Below are positions 1 to 9,069 of a DNA stretch of 64,000 nt, piece after piece. Position 1 is the first letter of the stretch. Each line of letters starts with the position of its first letter. This DNA is from Nonomuraea gerenzanensis. Its GTDB lineage: Bacteria > Actinomycetota > Actinomycetes > Streptosporangiales > Streptosporangiaceae. Under the pieces are notes generated by a model. It was not told the DNA's origin. It saw only the letters and a program-made list of their open reading frames with translations, and did not search any database. The position numbers and the translations under genes were made by a program. Location: contig NZ_CP084058.1 of the NCBI RefSeq assembly GCF_020215645.1, positions 4,650,001 through 4,714,000 on the forward strand, given 5' to 3'.

Positions 1-2079
1 CCGTTCTCGCTGGCGAACCTGTCGTACTTCATGCTGCCCAGGCCCGCGCGCGGCGTGCGGCTGCGGCACCTGACGGAGGCGGCGCAGCGGCTGTTCGGGC
101 TGCTGCTCACCGGCACCCTCGTCGGGGCCGTCACCCGGGCCAGCGTCGACCTGGTGGGCTGGCAGTGCACGGCGGCCGGGCGGGCCTGCACCTACGACAC
201 GGCGCCCGGGTGGGTGCGCTGGCTGGGCGTGGTGTGGGGCGACGAGCCGGCCAGGCGGCTGGCCGTCACCGCGCTGGTGCCGCTGCTGGTCGTGGTGCTG
301 CTGTGGTGGCTGGCGCGGCGCACCTGGCTGCGCGACGAGCGCACGGTGCCGCCCAGGGTCGCCTTCCACGACGGGGTGCTGCTGGCCAGGCCGAGGCTGT
401 GGCACGGGGCCGCGCCCGTATGGCGGCTACGGGTCGTGCACGTGGCCTTCTCCGTCGCCTCCATCGCGGTGGCCGTGTCGGCGCCCTTCGCCGGCACCCC
501 GGCCGGGCGCGCGCTCACCGTGGCCAACGCGGGCGTGATGCTCGCCGCCGCCGTGCTGGCCGTGCTGCCGTCGATCGCCAGGCGGGTGGACCCGCACACG
601 GAGCAGCGGGCGCCCGCGTGGCTGACCGCCGCGTGCCACGTGCTGCGGGTGGCCGCGCCCGTGGTGTTCCTGGCCACGATCGGCGCGGCGCTGAGGGGGC
701 TGCCGGCCACGCCCGCCGGGACGGGCGCTCGGCTGCTGCCCGGCGTCGGTGTTGGAACGTTCCAGTACGCGGTGACGATCGGGCTCGCGGTGTTCATCCT
801 GGTCGCCACGCTCGTGCTGGCCCGCATGGACCGGCCGGCCCGGCGTGGCCGGCCCGGCGCCGGCGGCGCGGAAGGTGCCGACGGCCTTGGCGGCTCTGAC
901 AGCCCTGGCGGCCCTGGCGGCCCTGGCGGCGCGGACGGCGCGGACGGCGCCCAGGGCGAGGTGGGGGAGCGGCGGGCGCTGGGCGGGATCGGGGCGTGGG
1001 TCGTGCTGATGGCGGCGGCGGGCACCGCGAACGTGATGGCGCTCGGCCTGCTGTTCTGGACCGCCTCGTTCTTCGGGGTGCCCGCCCGCCCCGCCGACCC
1101 GCACCCCGTCGGCGGCAAGCTGTTCCTCGACGAGGCCGTCTGGTGGACGGCGGCGCTCGCACCGCTGCTGCTGGCCGGCCTCGCCGTCGTGGCGGCCGGG
1201 TTGTGGCTGATCCGCCGGAGGGAGGCCGCGCGGCTGGCCCCCGAGCTCAAGCCGTACTACCTGGAACGCGACGACGCCCGGGTGGTGGCACGGCAGTGGG
1301 CGCTGGCCGGGCTCACCGACCGCGCCGGGCTCCTGCTGGGCGTGCTCACCGCGATCGGGGTCGCCGGGTCCGTCGCGGTGGCCGTGATCTACCACTGGCG
1401 GCTGCTCACACCCGAAGGCGGGCTCGCCGGGCTGCTCGCCTCCGCAGGGAGCTGGGTCCTGGTGGCCGCCGCCGTGGCGCTGGTGGTGATCGGGCGGCGG
1501 ACGTACCGCGACACCCGGCTGCGCAGGACGGTCGGCATCCTCTGGGACATCTGCACGTTCTGGCCGCGCGCCATCCACCCGCTGTCGCCGCCCTGCTACA
1601 CCGAGCGGGTCGTCCCCGAGCTGATGACCCGCGTCGGGCAGCTCGCCCCCACCGGCCGCGGCCAGGTCGTGCTGTCCGGGCATAGCCAGGGCGCCGTCAT
1701 CGCCGCCGCCCTGGTGCTGCAGCTCGACCCCGCGCAGCGGGCGCGCGTGCGGCTGCTCACCCACGGCTCGCCGCTGCGCCGCATCTACACGCCGTTCTTC
1801 CCCGCCTACTTCGGTGACGCGGGGCTGAGCGCCGTACGGGAGCGGGTGAGCTGGTGCAACCTCTACCGGATGAGCGACCCCATCGGCGGGCCCGCGTTCC
1901 GGCGCGTCGATCCGCTGGCCGGCGGGCGGCGCGACGCGGTGGACCTGTTCTGCTGGGACCCGCCCCGGCCGGGGCCGGGGGAGCCGCTGCCCGCGACGCG
2001 GTGGCACGTCGGCTACTGGCTCGACCCGTCCTACGACGCGGCGTTCGATCGGCTCGTCTCCGTCAGAACCGCCGTCTGA
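1..2079 (+). CDS. Multi-pass membrane protein with C-terminal alpha/beta-hydrolase-like domain (5' truncated)
   Basis: The frame is open from base 1, so the gene very probably begins upstream; the ATG at 31 is only the first Met in view. The visible protein has several hydrophobic stretches in its first two thirds. A low-complexity Gly/Asp/Ala-rich loop (about 868-957) lies in the middle, with collagen-like GGP/GAD steps. The C-terminal part reads like an alpha/beta hydrolase: VVLSGHSQGAVIAA contains a GHSQG nucleophile elbow (Ser codon at 1684-1686), followed by a THGSPLRR segment. This suggests a membrane-anchored lipase or esterase-like activity, but I cannot name a substrate. The upstream PFSLANLSYF residues continue the same frame. 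The next gene starts 66 bp downstream, so co-transcription is plausible. Hydrolase fold: moderate confidence. Function: unknown. Confidence 0.75.
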   Translation, partial: PFSLANLSYFMLPRPARGVRLRHLTEAAQRLFGLLLTGTLVGAVTRASVDLVGWQCTAAGRACTYDTAPGWVRWLGVVWGDEPARRLAVTALVPLLVVVLLWWLARRTWLRDERTVPPRVAFHDGVLLARPRLWHGAAPVWRLRVVHVAFSVASIAVAVSAPFAGTPAGRALTVANAGVMLAAAVLAVLPSIARRVDPHTEQRAPAWLTAACHVLRVAAPVVFLATIGAALRGLPATPAGTGARLLPGVGVGTFQYAVTIGLAVFILVATLVLARMDRPARRGRPGAGGAEGADGLGGSDSPGGPGGPGGADGADGAQGEVGERRALGGIGAWVVLMAAAGTANVMALGLLFWTASFFGVPARPADPHPVGGKLFLDEAVWWTAALAPLLLAGLAVVAAGLWLIRRREAARLAPELKPYYLERDDARVVARQWALAGLTDRAGLLLGVLTAIGVAGSVAVAVIYHWRLLTPEGGLAGLLASAGSWVLVAAAVALVVIGRRTYRDTRLRRTVGILWDICTFWPRAIHPLSPPCYTERVVPELMTRVGQLAPTGRGQVVLSGHSQGAVIAAALVLQLDPAQRARVRLLTHGSPLRRIYTPFFPAYFGDAGLSAVRERVSWCNLYRMSDPIGGPAFRRVDPLAGGRRDAVDLFCWDPPRPGPGEPLPATRWHVGYWLDPSYDAAFDRLVSVRTAV

Positions 2080-2145
2080 GTCCGCCGCGCGGGTAGGGTG
2101 GCCCGCGTTCCGAAGCGATCGCCGCGTCCTGATGGGGGCTTCGTC

Positions 2146-4296
2146 GTGAGGTGGATACTGCTGCTGGTGGCCGCGGTCCTGTGGTGGCCGGGCCAGGCCG
2201 TGGCCGAGGCGGGCCGGGAGGCCGGCGGGCGGGTGGCGTTCATCGGGGTGCCGGGGCTGCTGTGGGACGATCTCGACCCGCGTGACACGCCGCGCCTGTG
2301 GGAGCTGGCGGGGCAGAGCGGGCTCGGGTCCCTGTCGGTCAAGGCCGTGGGCACCGTGACCTGCCCGTACGACGGGTGGCTGAGCGTCTCCTCCGGCGTG
2401 CGCGCGGCCGTGGGGCGGCGCTGCGGGCTGCCGCCCGAGCCGGTCGTGCGGGGGCGGGGCGCGGTCGTGCCAGGGCTGCGCGAGCTGCTCGGCACGCGCG
2501 ACGGCGCCAACGCGGGCACGCTCGGCGCCGCCGTGCACGCCGCCGGCCACTGCACGGCCGCCGTCGGCAGGGGCGCGGCGCTCGCGCTGGCCGACAAGCA
2601 GGGCGCGGTCGATCTCTACGCCGCCACGGCCGCCGAGCTGGGCGACTGGTCGCGGTGCCGGGTGCTGGCCGTGGACGTGGCCGCGCTCGTGCGGCCGTAC
2701 CTGGTGGACGACAGGCTGCCGCAGGAGCCGGAGGCGCTCTCGCCCGAGCGGCGGCGGGAGCTGGCCCGCCAGGCCGACGCCGAGGTCGGCGCGGCGCTCG
2801 ACCGGCTGCCCGCCGGCACCGAGATCGTGCTCGCCGGGATCGGCGACCACGGCTCCGTGCCGCACCTGCGGGTGGCGATCTGGAAGCGCGCCGGTGCCGC
2901 CCCCGCCGCGCCGTCCGCCGGCCCCGAGGAGTCCGTGGCGCCGCGCGTCGGCGGGAACTCGGCCGGCCCCGAGGGGGTCGTGGGCCCGCGCGTCGGCGGG
3001 AACTCGGCGCGGCGCGACGACATCGTGCTGCTGCCCGACGTCACCCCGACCGTCCTGGCCGCCGCGGGCATCGAGCCGCCGCCGAACGTGATCGGGCTGC
3101 CGTGGCGGCTCGGCGCGCCGATCAGCTCGGCCGACCTGGTGCGCGCCGACGTGGCGGGGACCACCGTGCGCGGCATGACCGGCTACTTCTTCACCGGCTT
3201 CGCCACCCTCACGGTCGCCTTCTACGTCCTGTCCTACGTCCTGCTCTCGCGCCGCAGGAAGCTCGGCTTCGTCGGCGTGGCCGCCGTCGCGATGGCGTGC
3301 GTGCCCGTCTCGACGTACGTGGTGAACCTGCTGCCGTGGGACCACAGCCCGGCCATCGTCCCGACGCTGATCGGCGCGGTGCTCGCGGTCACGGCGGTGC
3401 TGAGCGCGCTCGCCCTGCTGGGGCCGTGGCGGCGCGACCCGCTCGGGCCGCCGGCCGCGGTCTGCGCGATCAACTTCGTGGTGCTCGTCGGCGACCTCCT
3501 GACGGGGACGAACCTGCAGTTCAACGCCCTGATGGGCTACACCGCCGTGGTCGGCGGGCGGTACTACGGGCTGGCCAACATCCCGTTCGCGCTGCTGGCC
3601 ACGTCCGTGCTGATGGGCGCCGCCGTGGCCGCCGAGCACCTGGTGCGCGCCGGGCGCAGGCGGGCGGCCGTGGCCGTGGTGACCGGCCTGGGCGTGCTCG
3701 CGACGCTGCTGGCCGGCTGGCCGGGGGTGGGCAGCGACTTCGGCGGCGTGATCGCGTTCGCGCCGGGGATCGCCGTGACCGCGCTGCTCGTGGCGGGCAG
3801 GAGGGTGTCGGTGCTGAAGCTGGTGGGGTTCAGCGCGCTGGGCGGGGTGGCCGTGTCGGTGATCGCCGTGCTCGACTGGCTGCGGCCGCCGCAGTCGCAG
3901 ACGCACCTGGGCAGGTTCGTGGGGCAGGTGCTCGACGGGACGTTCTGGCCGATGATCGGCCGCAAGCTGGGCGCCATGCTGCACACGCTGCTCTCGCCGA
4001 ACCTCATGCCGATCGTGCTGGCGGGGCTGGTGTTCCTGGTGTTCGCGGTGCTGCGGCCCGGTCAGGTCAGCGCGGGCCTGGTGCCCAGGGCGTTCGAGCG
4101 GGCGCCCATGCTGCGGGCCGGGCTGGTCGGCGCGCTGGTCAGCGGCGTCGTCGGCATGCTGGTCAACGACTCGGGCACGGCGGTGCTGTCCATGGCGGTG
4201 GCGATGGCCGTGCCGCTGGTGCTGCACGCCGGGGTGCGGCTGCCTGGCGAGGCGGGGGACCCGCAAGATCTGAAATTATCTTTTAGTTCACCGTGA
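2146..4296 (+). CDS. Membrane protein with N-terminal alkaline-phosphatase-like domain
   Basis: 716 aa from the GTG at 2146, chosen because GGGG lies about 8 bp upstream and a signal peptide (RWILLLVAAVLWW) follows at once; a longer frame from 2098 is possible. After the signal peptide comes an extracytoplasmic domain with VAFIGVPGLLWDDL near its start and GIGDHGSVPHLRVAIWKR later. These resemble the alkaline phosphatase/sulfatase fold found in actinobacterial proteins annotated only as membrane or hypothetical proteins. From about residue 345 onward there are roughly ten hydrophobic segments. A 15-residue repeat (SAGPEESVAPRVGGN-like) occurs twice in the loop before the membrane part. The last codons (KLSFSSP) fall in unusually AT-rich DNA that probably also carries the promoter of the next gene. 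Metal-site residues are not all evident, so activity is uncertain. Confidence 0.75.
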   Translation: MRWILLLVAAVLWWPGQAVAEAGREAGGRVAFIGVPGLLWDDLDPRDTPRLWELAGQSGLGSLSVKAVGTVTCPYDGWLSVSSGVRAAVGRRCGLPPEPVVRGRGAVVPGLRELLGTRDGANAGTLGAAVHAAGHCTAAVGRGAALALADKQGAVDLYAATAAELGDWSRCRVLAVDVAALVRPYLVDDRLPQEPEALSPERRRELARQADAEVGAALDRLPAGTEIVLAGIGDHGSVPHLRVAIWKRAGAAPAAPSAGPEESVAPRVGGNSAGPEGVVGPRVGGNSARRDDIVLLPDVTPTVLAAAGIEPPPNVIGLPWRLGAPISSADLVRADVAGTTVRGMTGYFFTGFATLTVAFYVLSYVLLSRRRKLGFVGVAAVAMACVPVSTYVVNLLPWDHSPAIVPTLIGAVLAVTAVLSALALLGPWRRDPLGPPAAVCAINFVVLVGDLLTGTNLQFNALMGYTAVVGGRYYGLANIPFALLATSVLMGAAVAAEHLVRAGRRRAAVAVVTGLGVLATLLAGWPGVGSDFGGVIAFAPGIAVTALLVAGRRVSVLKLVGFSALGGVAVSVIAVLDWLRPPQSQTHLGRFVGQVLDGTFWPMIGRKLGAMLHTLLSPNLMPIVLAGLVFLVFAVLRPGQVSAGLVPRAFERAPMLRAGLVGALVSGVVGMLVNDSGTAVLSMAVAMAVPLVLHAGVRLPGEAGDPQDLKLSFSSP
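2914..3003 (+). repeat. Two tandem 45-bp units inside the membrane phosphatase-like gene
   Basis: Units at 2914-2958 and 2959-3003 encode two near-identical 15-residue blocks (S-A-G-P-E ... R-V-G-G-N) just before the transmembrane part. The period is a multiple of three, so the frame is kept. Confidence 0.85.
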
Positions 4297-4323
4297 AGTC
4301 TTGAAAGTTATATCCACGAGCGA

Positions 4324-7300
4324 TTGAGTTCGGTCGTGCAGACCCTCCGATTGCTGGCCGCCGCCGCGCTCGTGTTAGGCCCCCTGGCCACCGGCGCGCC
4401 CGCGCAGGCCGATCCCGCTCCTCCCGCAGAGGACACGCTGGAGACGGCGTCGTCCTATCAGGCCCCCTCCACGCTGCTCGCGCCCTCCGCCGCGGCGCCC
4501 CAGCGCCTGGAGACCGCCAAGAAGACCCGGCCGGTGGCGCCGGGCATCTCGCTGACCTCGTTCGACACCTACGACGCGCTCGGCTGGCTGCGCGCGGACG
4601 CCGTCACCGCCGACCTGAGCGGGGCGAAGGCGGACTACGTCTTCTCCGGCGAGGTGTCCAGGACCGAGCCGCTGTCCGGGCCCGCCAAGCGCTCGCGCGC
4701 CGTGGCCGCCGTCAACGGCGACTTCTTCGACATCAACAACTCCGGCGCCGCGCAGGGCATCGGCGTGCAGAACGGCACGCTGATCCAGTCGCCGGTCGCC
4801 GGGCACGAGAACGCCGTCGCGGTCACCGGCGACGGGCTCGGCCGCGTGCTCAAGATGTACTTCGAGGGCACCGCCACCCCGGCCGGCGGCGCGCCGGTCA
4901 AGCTCACCCAGTTCAACCAGATCATCCAGCGCGACGGCGTGGGCCTGTTCACGCCGCTGTGGGGCTCCTACAACCGGGCCCGCGCCGTCGAGGGCGCCAC
5001 GTCCGTCGCCGAGGTCGTGCTGGTCGACGGGTTGGTCTCCGAGGTACGCACCTCCGCCGGCACCGGCCCGATCCCCGCCGGCACCACGATCCTGCTCGGC
5101 CGGGACGCCGGCGCCGCCGCCCTGGCCGCGCTGAAGGCCGGTGACAAGGTGGACGTGGCCTACCAGCCGAAGCCGTCGGACGGCAGCTCCGTCAAGGCCG
5201 CCGTGGGCGGCAACCAGGTGCTGGTCAAGGACGGGGTCGTGCAGAACTCGACCGACCCGGCCGCGCACCCGCGCACCGCCGTCGGCTTCTCGGCGGACGG
5301 CAGGAAGATGTACCTGCTGACCGTGGACGGCCGCCAGGCCGACAGCCGCGGCGTCACGCTGAACGAGCTGGCCGCGATGATGCAGGACCTCGGCGCCGCC
5401 AACGCGCTCAACCTCGACGGCGGCGGCTCCTCCACCATGCTGGCCCGCGAGCCCGGCGCCGCCGACGTGCAGGTGGAGAACAGCCCGTCCGACGGCGGCG
5501 AGCGGCACGTGCCCAACGGCCTGGCGCTCTACGCGCCCGAGGGCAGCGGCAGGCTCAAGGGCTTCTGGCTGGAGACGGCCAGTGACCCCGCCAAGGCGCC
5601 CGGCGTCGGCCCCGTCGCCGGCGGCAGGCCCGAGCGGGTCTTCCCCGGCCTGACCAGGCGGCTGACCGCCGCCGGCTACGACGAGACGTACGGCCCCGCC
5701 GCCGGCACCCCGTCCTGGCGGGCGAACCCGGCCGTGCACGGCGTCGTCCGGGATGGGAAGTTCCACGCCCTCGTGCCCGGCACCACCACGGTCACCGCCT
5801 CGCGCGGCAAGGCCAAGGGCACCATCGAGCTGACCGTGCTGCAGCCCCTGCAGCGGCTCGGCGCCACCGCCGACCGCCTCGGCATGGCCGGCGAGGGCGG
5901 CACCGCCACGTTCGGCGTGGTCGGCTACGACCGCAACGGCAACTCCGCGCCGATCGAGCCCGGCGACCTCACGCTCGACTACGACCAGAGCCTGTTCGAG
6001 GTGACCGCGGCCGAGCACGGCGCCTTCACCGTCAAGGCCAAGCAGGCCACCGGCTCCGGCCTGATCACCGCCAAGGTCGGCAGGATCACCACCGCGGTGC
6101 CGGTGACCGTCGGGATGGAGGCCAAGCCGGTCGCCGACTTCGAGGACGCGGCGTCGTGGACGTTCGCCGCCGCCCGCGCCACCGGCTCGCTGTCGGCCGC
6201 GCCCGGGCAGAGCGGGGGCGGGCTCAAGCTGTCGTACGACTTCACCACCTCCACCGCCACCCGGGCCGCCTACGCCAGCCCGCCGCAGCAGCTCGTGATC
6301 GAGGGGCAGCCGCAGGCGTTCGGGCTGTGGATCCACTCCACCGGCAAGGGCGAGTGGCCGAGCCTGGAGTTCTACGACGCGCTCGGGCAGTCGCAGATCC
6401 TGCGCGGGCCGTACCTGACGTGGACCGGCTGGAAGTACGTCGAGTTCACGGTGCCGCCCGGCGTGAACTACCCGCTGAAGCTGCGGCGCTTCTACGTGGC
6501 CGAGACCAAGGCCGACGTGAAGTACACCAACGAGATCCTCATCGACGGGCTGGTGGCCAAGGTGCCACCGTCGGTCTCGGCCCCGGCGGTGCCCGAGGTG
6601 GCCGACCCCGTGGTCAGGAGCGAGGTGGGCAAGACGCCGTGGCGGTTCGCGGTCATGTCGGACGCGCAGTTCGTGGCGCGGGACCCGGACAGCGACATCG
6701 TCAGGAACGCGCGCCGCACGCTGCGCGAGATCAAGGCGGCCGGGCCGGACTTCCTGGTGATCAACGGTGATCTGGTGGACGAGGCGTCGCCGGAGGACTT
6801 CGCGCTGGCGAAGAAGATCCTCGACGAGGAGCTCGGCGGAACGGTGAAATATCACTACGTTCCGGGCAACCACGAGGTCATGGGCGGCAAGATCGACAAC
6901 TTCCGGGCCGTCTTCGGGGACACGTACCAGACCTTCGACCACAAGGGCACCCGCTTCATCACCCTGGACACCTCCCGCCTCACCCTGCGGGGCGGCGGCT
7001 ACGACCAGGTGGCACAGCTGCGGTCCCTGCTGGACGCGGCGGCAGAGGACGGCTCGATCGGGTCCGTCGCCGTCCTGTTCCACGTGCCGCCGCGCGACCC
7101 CACGCCCGGCAAGGGCAGCCAGCTCGGCGACCGCAAGGAGGCCGCGCTCGTGGAGGGGTGGCTGGCCGACTTCCAGCGCACCACCGGCAAGGGCGCCGCG
7201 TTCATCGGGGCGCACGTGGGGACCTTCCACGCCGAGCGCGTGGACGCGGTGCCGTACTTCATCAACGGCAACTCCGGCAAGAACCCCGCCACCGCCCCCG

Positions 7301-7734
7301 ACGACGGCGGGTTCACCGGCTGGTCGCTGTGGGGCGTGGACCCGGTGACACGGGCCGAGGCCGAGCACGTCAAGCGGAACTGGTTCGCCGACGCGCCCGA
7401 CTGGATCGGCGCGCAGGTGCGCCCGCACGTGGACGAGCTCACGCTCACCGCCCCCGCCACGCTCGCCCTCGGCACGCCCGCCCCGGTGACGGCCGCGGTC
7501 AAGCAGGGCTCGCGGACGGTGCCCGCCGCCTACCCGGTGTCGGTCACCTGGTCCGGCTCGCCGAACCTGCACGTCGGCACCCGCAAGACGGCCAAGCCCT
7601 GGCACGTGGCCGTCCTCGACCCCGAGTCCGGCACGCTGACGGCGCTGCGGCCCGGGCAGGTGACGGTGGCCGTCACGGTCAGCGGGGTCACCGAGCAGGC
7701 CCAGGTCGCGGTGGCCGCCAAGGCCGCCGCCTGA
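4324..7734 (+). CDS. Secreted phosphodiester glycosidase / metallophosphoesterase multidomain protein
   Basis: 1136 aa from TTG 4324; GTG at 4336 is an equally possible start. A signal peptide (LLAAAALVLGPLATGAPAQA) leads into a phosphodiester glycosidase (NAGPA/DUF2233) domain, with VNGDFFDINN at about residues 129-138 and LNLDGGGSSTM at about 362-372, both family hallmarks. A Big-like segment and a beta-sandwich carbohydrate-binding-like region follow (about 450-750). Then comes a calcineurin-like phosphoesterase domain with SDAQF (about 778), NGDLVDE (about 814), PGNHEV (about 848) and GAHVGTFHA (about 961). The C-terminus has another Ig-like module. The two hydrolytic domains in one exported chain suggest sequential attack on a sugar-phosphodiester polymer such as teichoic acid or a phosphoglycan; that substrate is inference. 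A strong hairpin follows the stop. Confidence 0.9.
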   Translation: MSSVVQTLRLLAAAALVLGPLATGAPAQADPAPPAEDTLETASSYQAPSTLLAPSAAAPQRLETAKKTRPVAPGISLTSFDTYDALGWLRADAVTADLSGAKADYVFSGEVSRTEPLSGPAKRSRAVAAVNGDFFDINNSGAAQGIGVQNGTLIQSPVAGHENAVAVTGDGLGRVLKMYFEGTATPAGGAPVKLTQFNQIIQRDGVGLFTPLWGSYNRARAVEGATSVAEVVLVDGLVSEVRTSAGTGPIPAGTTILLGRDAGAAALAALKAGDKVDVAYQPKPSDGSSVKAAVGGNQVLVKDGVVQNSTDPAAHPRTAVGFSADGRKMYLLTVDGRQADSRGVTLNELAAMMQDLGAANALNLDGGGSSTMLAREPGAADVQVENSPSDGGERHVPNGLALYAPEGSGRLKGFWLETASDPAKAPGVGPVAGGRPERVFPGLTRRLTAAGYDETYGPAAGTPSWRANPAVHGVVRDGKFHALVPGTTTVTASRGKAKGTIELTVLQPLQRLGATADRLGMAGEGGTATFGVVGYDRNGNSAPIEPGDLTLDYDQSLFEVTAAEHGAFTVKAKQATGSGLITAKVGRITTAVPVTVGMEAKPVADFEDAASWTFAAARATGSLSAAPGQSGGGLKLSYDFTTSTATRAAYASPPQQLVIEGQPQAFGLWIHSTGKGEWPSLEFYDALGQSQILRGPYLTWTGWKYVEFTVPPGVNYPLKLRRFYVAETKADVKYTNEILIDGLVAKVPPSVSAPAVPEVADPVVRSEVGKTPWRFAVMSDAQFVARDPDSDIVRNARRTLREIKAAGPDFLVINGDLVDEASPEDFALAKKILDEELGGTVKYHYVPGNHEVMGGKIDNFRAVFGDTYQTFDHKGTRFITLDTSRLTLRGGGYDQVAQLRSLLDAAAEDGSIGSVAVLFHVPPRDPTPGKGSQLGDRKEAALVEGWLADFQRTTGKGAAFIGAHVGTFHAERVDAVPYFINGNSGKNPATAPDDGGFTGWSLWGVDPVTRAEAEHVKRNWFADAPDWIGAQVRPHVDELTLTAPATLALGTPAPVTAAVKQGSRTVPAAYPVSVTWSGSPNLHVGTRKTAKPWHVAVLDPESGTLTALRPGQVTVAVTVSGVTEQAQVAVAAKAAA

Positions 7735-7746
7735 CGCCGTGCTGAG

Positions 7747-7790
7747 GGCCCCCGCGGGACGCCTGGAACGCGACCCGTCCCGCGGGGGCC
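7747..7790 (+). terminator. Rho-independent-like terminator after the phosphodiester glycosidase gene
   Basis: Perfect 14-bp inverted repeat, 7747-7760 against 7777-7790, with a 16-nt loop, followed by TTTCG. It lies 13 bp past the stop codon and ends the 4.3-7.7 kb transcript. Confidence 0.85.
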
Positions 7791-7842
7791 TTTCGCGTGT
7801 CCGCGGCCGGGGCCGGGGTACGAGAGCGGAGGAGGATCATCG

Positions 7843-8988
7843 ATGACCATCGAGTTCGACGTCGTGCCCGCCGGGGTGGCCCGCGCCGTCGAGGAGCTGC
7901 CGCTGGTGGACCACCACGTGCACGGGGCGACCTCGCACGACCTGTCGCGCATGGCGTTCGAGGAGCTGATCACCGAGTCCGACCGGCCCGTGCCCGACTG
8001 GATGACGCAGTTCGACTCCCCGCTCGGGTTCGCCCTCCTGCGTCACTGCCCGCCCGTGCTCGGCCTCGACCCCTTCTGCCCGCCCGAGGAGTACCTCGCC
8101 AGGCGCGCCAGGCTCGGCGCCGACGAGGTCAACCGGCTGCTGCTCGGCGCCGCGGGGCTCGGGCACCTCCTGGTCGAGACCGGCTACCGGGGCGAGGAGC
8201 TGCTCGGGCCCTCCGGCATGGCCGACGCAGGCGGGGCGCCCGCCGACGAGGTGGTGCGCCTGGAGAGCGTGGCCGAGCAGGTGGCCGCCACGGGCTGCGC
8301 GGCCGACGCCTTCGCCGGGCGGTTCGCCGAGGCGCTGGAGGAGCGCACGCGGACGGCGCGCGGGCTCAAGAGCGTGGCCGCCTACCGGTGCGGGCTCGAC
8401 TTCGACCCCGCGCCCCCGTCCCGGGCGGAGGTCGCCGAGGCCGCCGGGCGCTGGCTGGCCGGCGGGGGCGGGCGGCTGTCGGACCCCGTGCTGGTGCGGC
8501 ACCTCATCTGGACGGGGCTGGAGCGTGGGCTGCCGCTGCAACTGCACACCGGGTACGGGGACCCGGACGTGGACCTGCGCCGGGCCGATCCGCTGCTGCT
8601 GCGCGGGCTGATCGAGCTGGCCGAGCCGACCGGGGTGCCGCTGTTGCTGCTGCACTGCTACCCGTACCAGCGGCATGCGGGGTTTCTGGCGCAGGCGTAC
8701 CCGAACGTGTTCTTCGACGTGGGCCTCGGCGTCACCCACACCGGGGCGCGCAGCGTGGCGCTGGTGGCCGAGAGCCTGGAGGTGGCGCCGTTCGCCAAGC
8801 TGCTCTACTCCTCCGACGCGTGGGGGCCGGCCGAGCTGCACTACCTCGGGTCGGTGCTGTGGCGGCGGGCGATGGCGCGGGTGCTGGGCGGGTTCGTGAC
8901 CGACGGGGAGTGGTCGGCGGCGCAGGCCGTGCGGGTGGCCACCATGGTGGGGGTGGAGAACGCGCGGCGCGTCTACGGGCTGGGGTGA
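7843..8988 (+). CDS. Amidohydrolase family protein (amidohydrolase-2 / FluG N-terminal type)
   Basis: 381 aa; ATG 7843 is preceded by GGAGGAGG. The N-terminus carries the metal-binding LVDHHVHG motif (about residues 25-32). Further on are LQLHTGYGDPD (about 233), LLHCYPYQ (about 270) and LYSSDAWGP (about 323), where the Asp fits the conserved C-terminal metal or catalytic Asp of the amidohydrolase superfamily. The pattern resembles the amidohydrolase half of FluG-type and other amidohydrolase-2 (PF04909) proteins rather than dihydroorotase or urease. Such enzymes hydrolyse or decarboxylate small amide or aromatic substrates; the actual substrate cannot be read here. The next gene, also an amidohydrolase, starts 81 bp downstream on the same strand, so a shared catabolic role is plausible. 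No signal peptide, so cytoplasmic. Confidence 0.88.
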   Translation: MTIEFDVVPAGVARAVEELPLVDHHVHGATSHDLSRMAFEELITESDRPVPDWMTQFDSPLGFALLRHCPPVLGLDPFCPPEEYLARRARLGADEVNRLLLGAAGLGHLLVETGYRGEELLGPSGMADAGGAPADEVVRLESVAEQVAATGCAADAFAGRFAEALEERTRTARGLKSVAAYRCGLDFDPAPPSRAEVAEAAGRWLAGGGGRLSDPVLVRHLIWTGLERGLPLQLHTGYGDPDVDLRRADPLLLRGLIELAEPTGVPLLLLHCYPYQRHAGFLAQAYPNVFFDVGLGVTHTGARSVALVAESLEVAPFAKLLYSSDAWGPAELHYLGSVLWRRAMARVLGGFVTDGEWSAAQAVRVATMVGVENARRVYGLG

Positions 8989-9069
8989 AAGGTGCCCGCG
9001 GGGCTTGAGCGCCGCGGACGTGGGCAGCGGGTACGGGTTGACCGCTGTTGTTGGGGGGATTTCGGTCAC

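Noticed and set aside
427..4266. Very long open frame on the minus strand (1279 codons)
   Set aside because: It lies opposite genes with clear domains, has His/Arg/Gly-rich low-complexity composition and no family pattern. High-GC codon bias creates such antisense frames.
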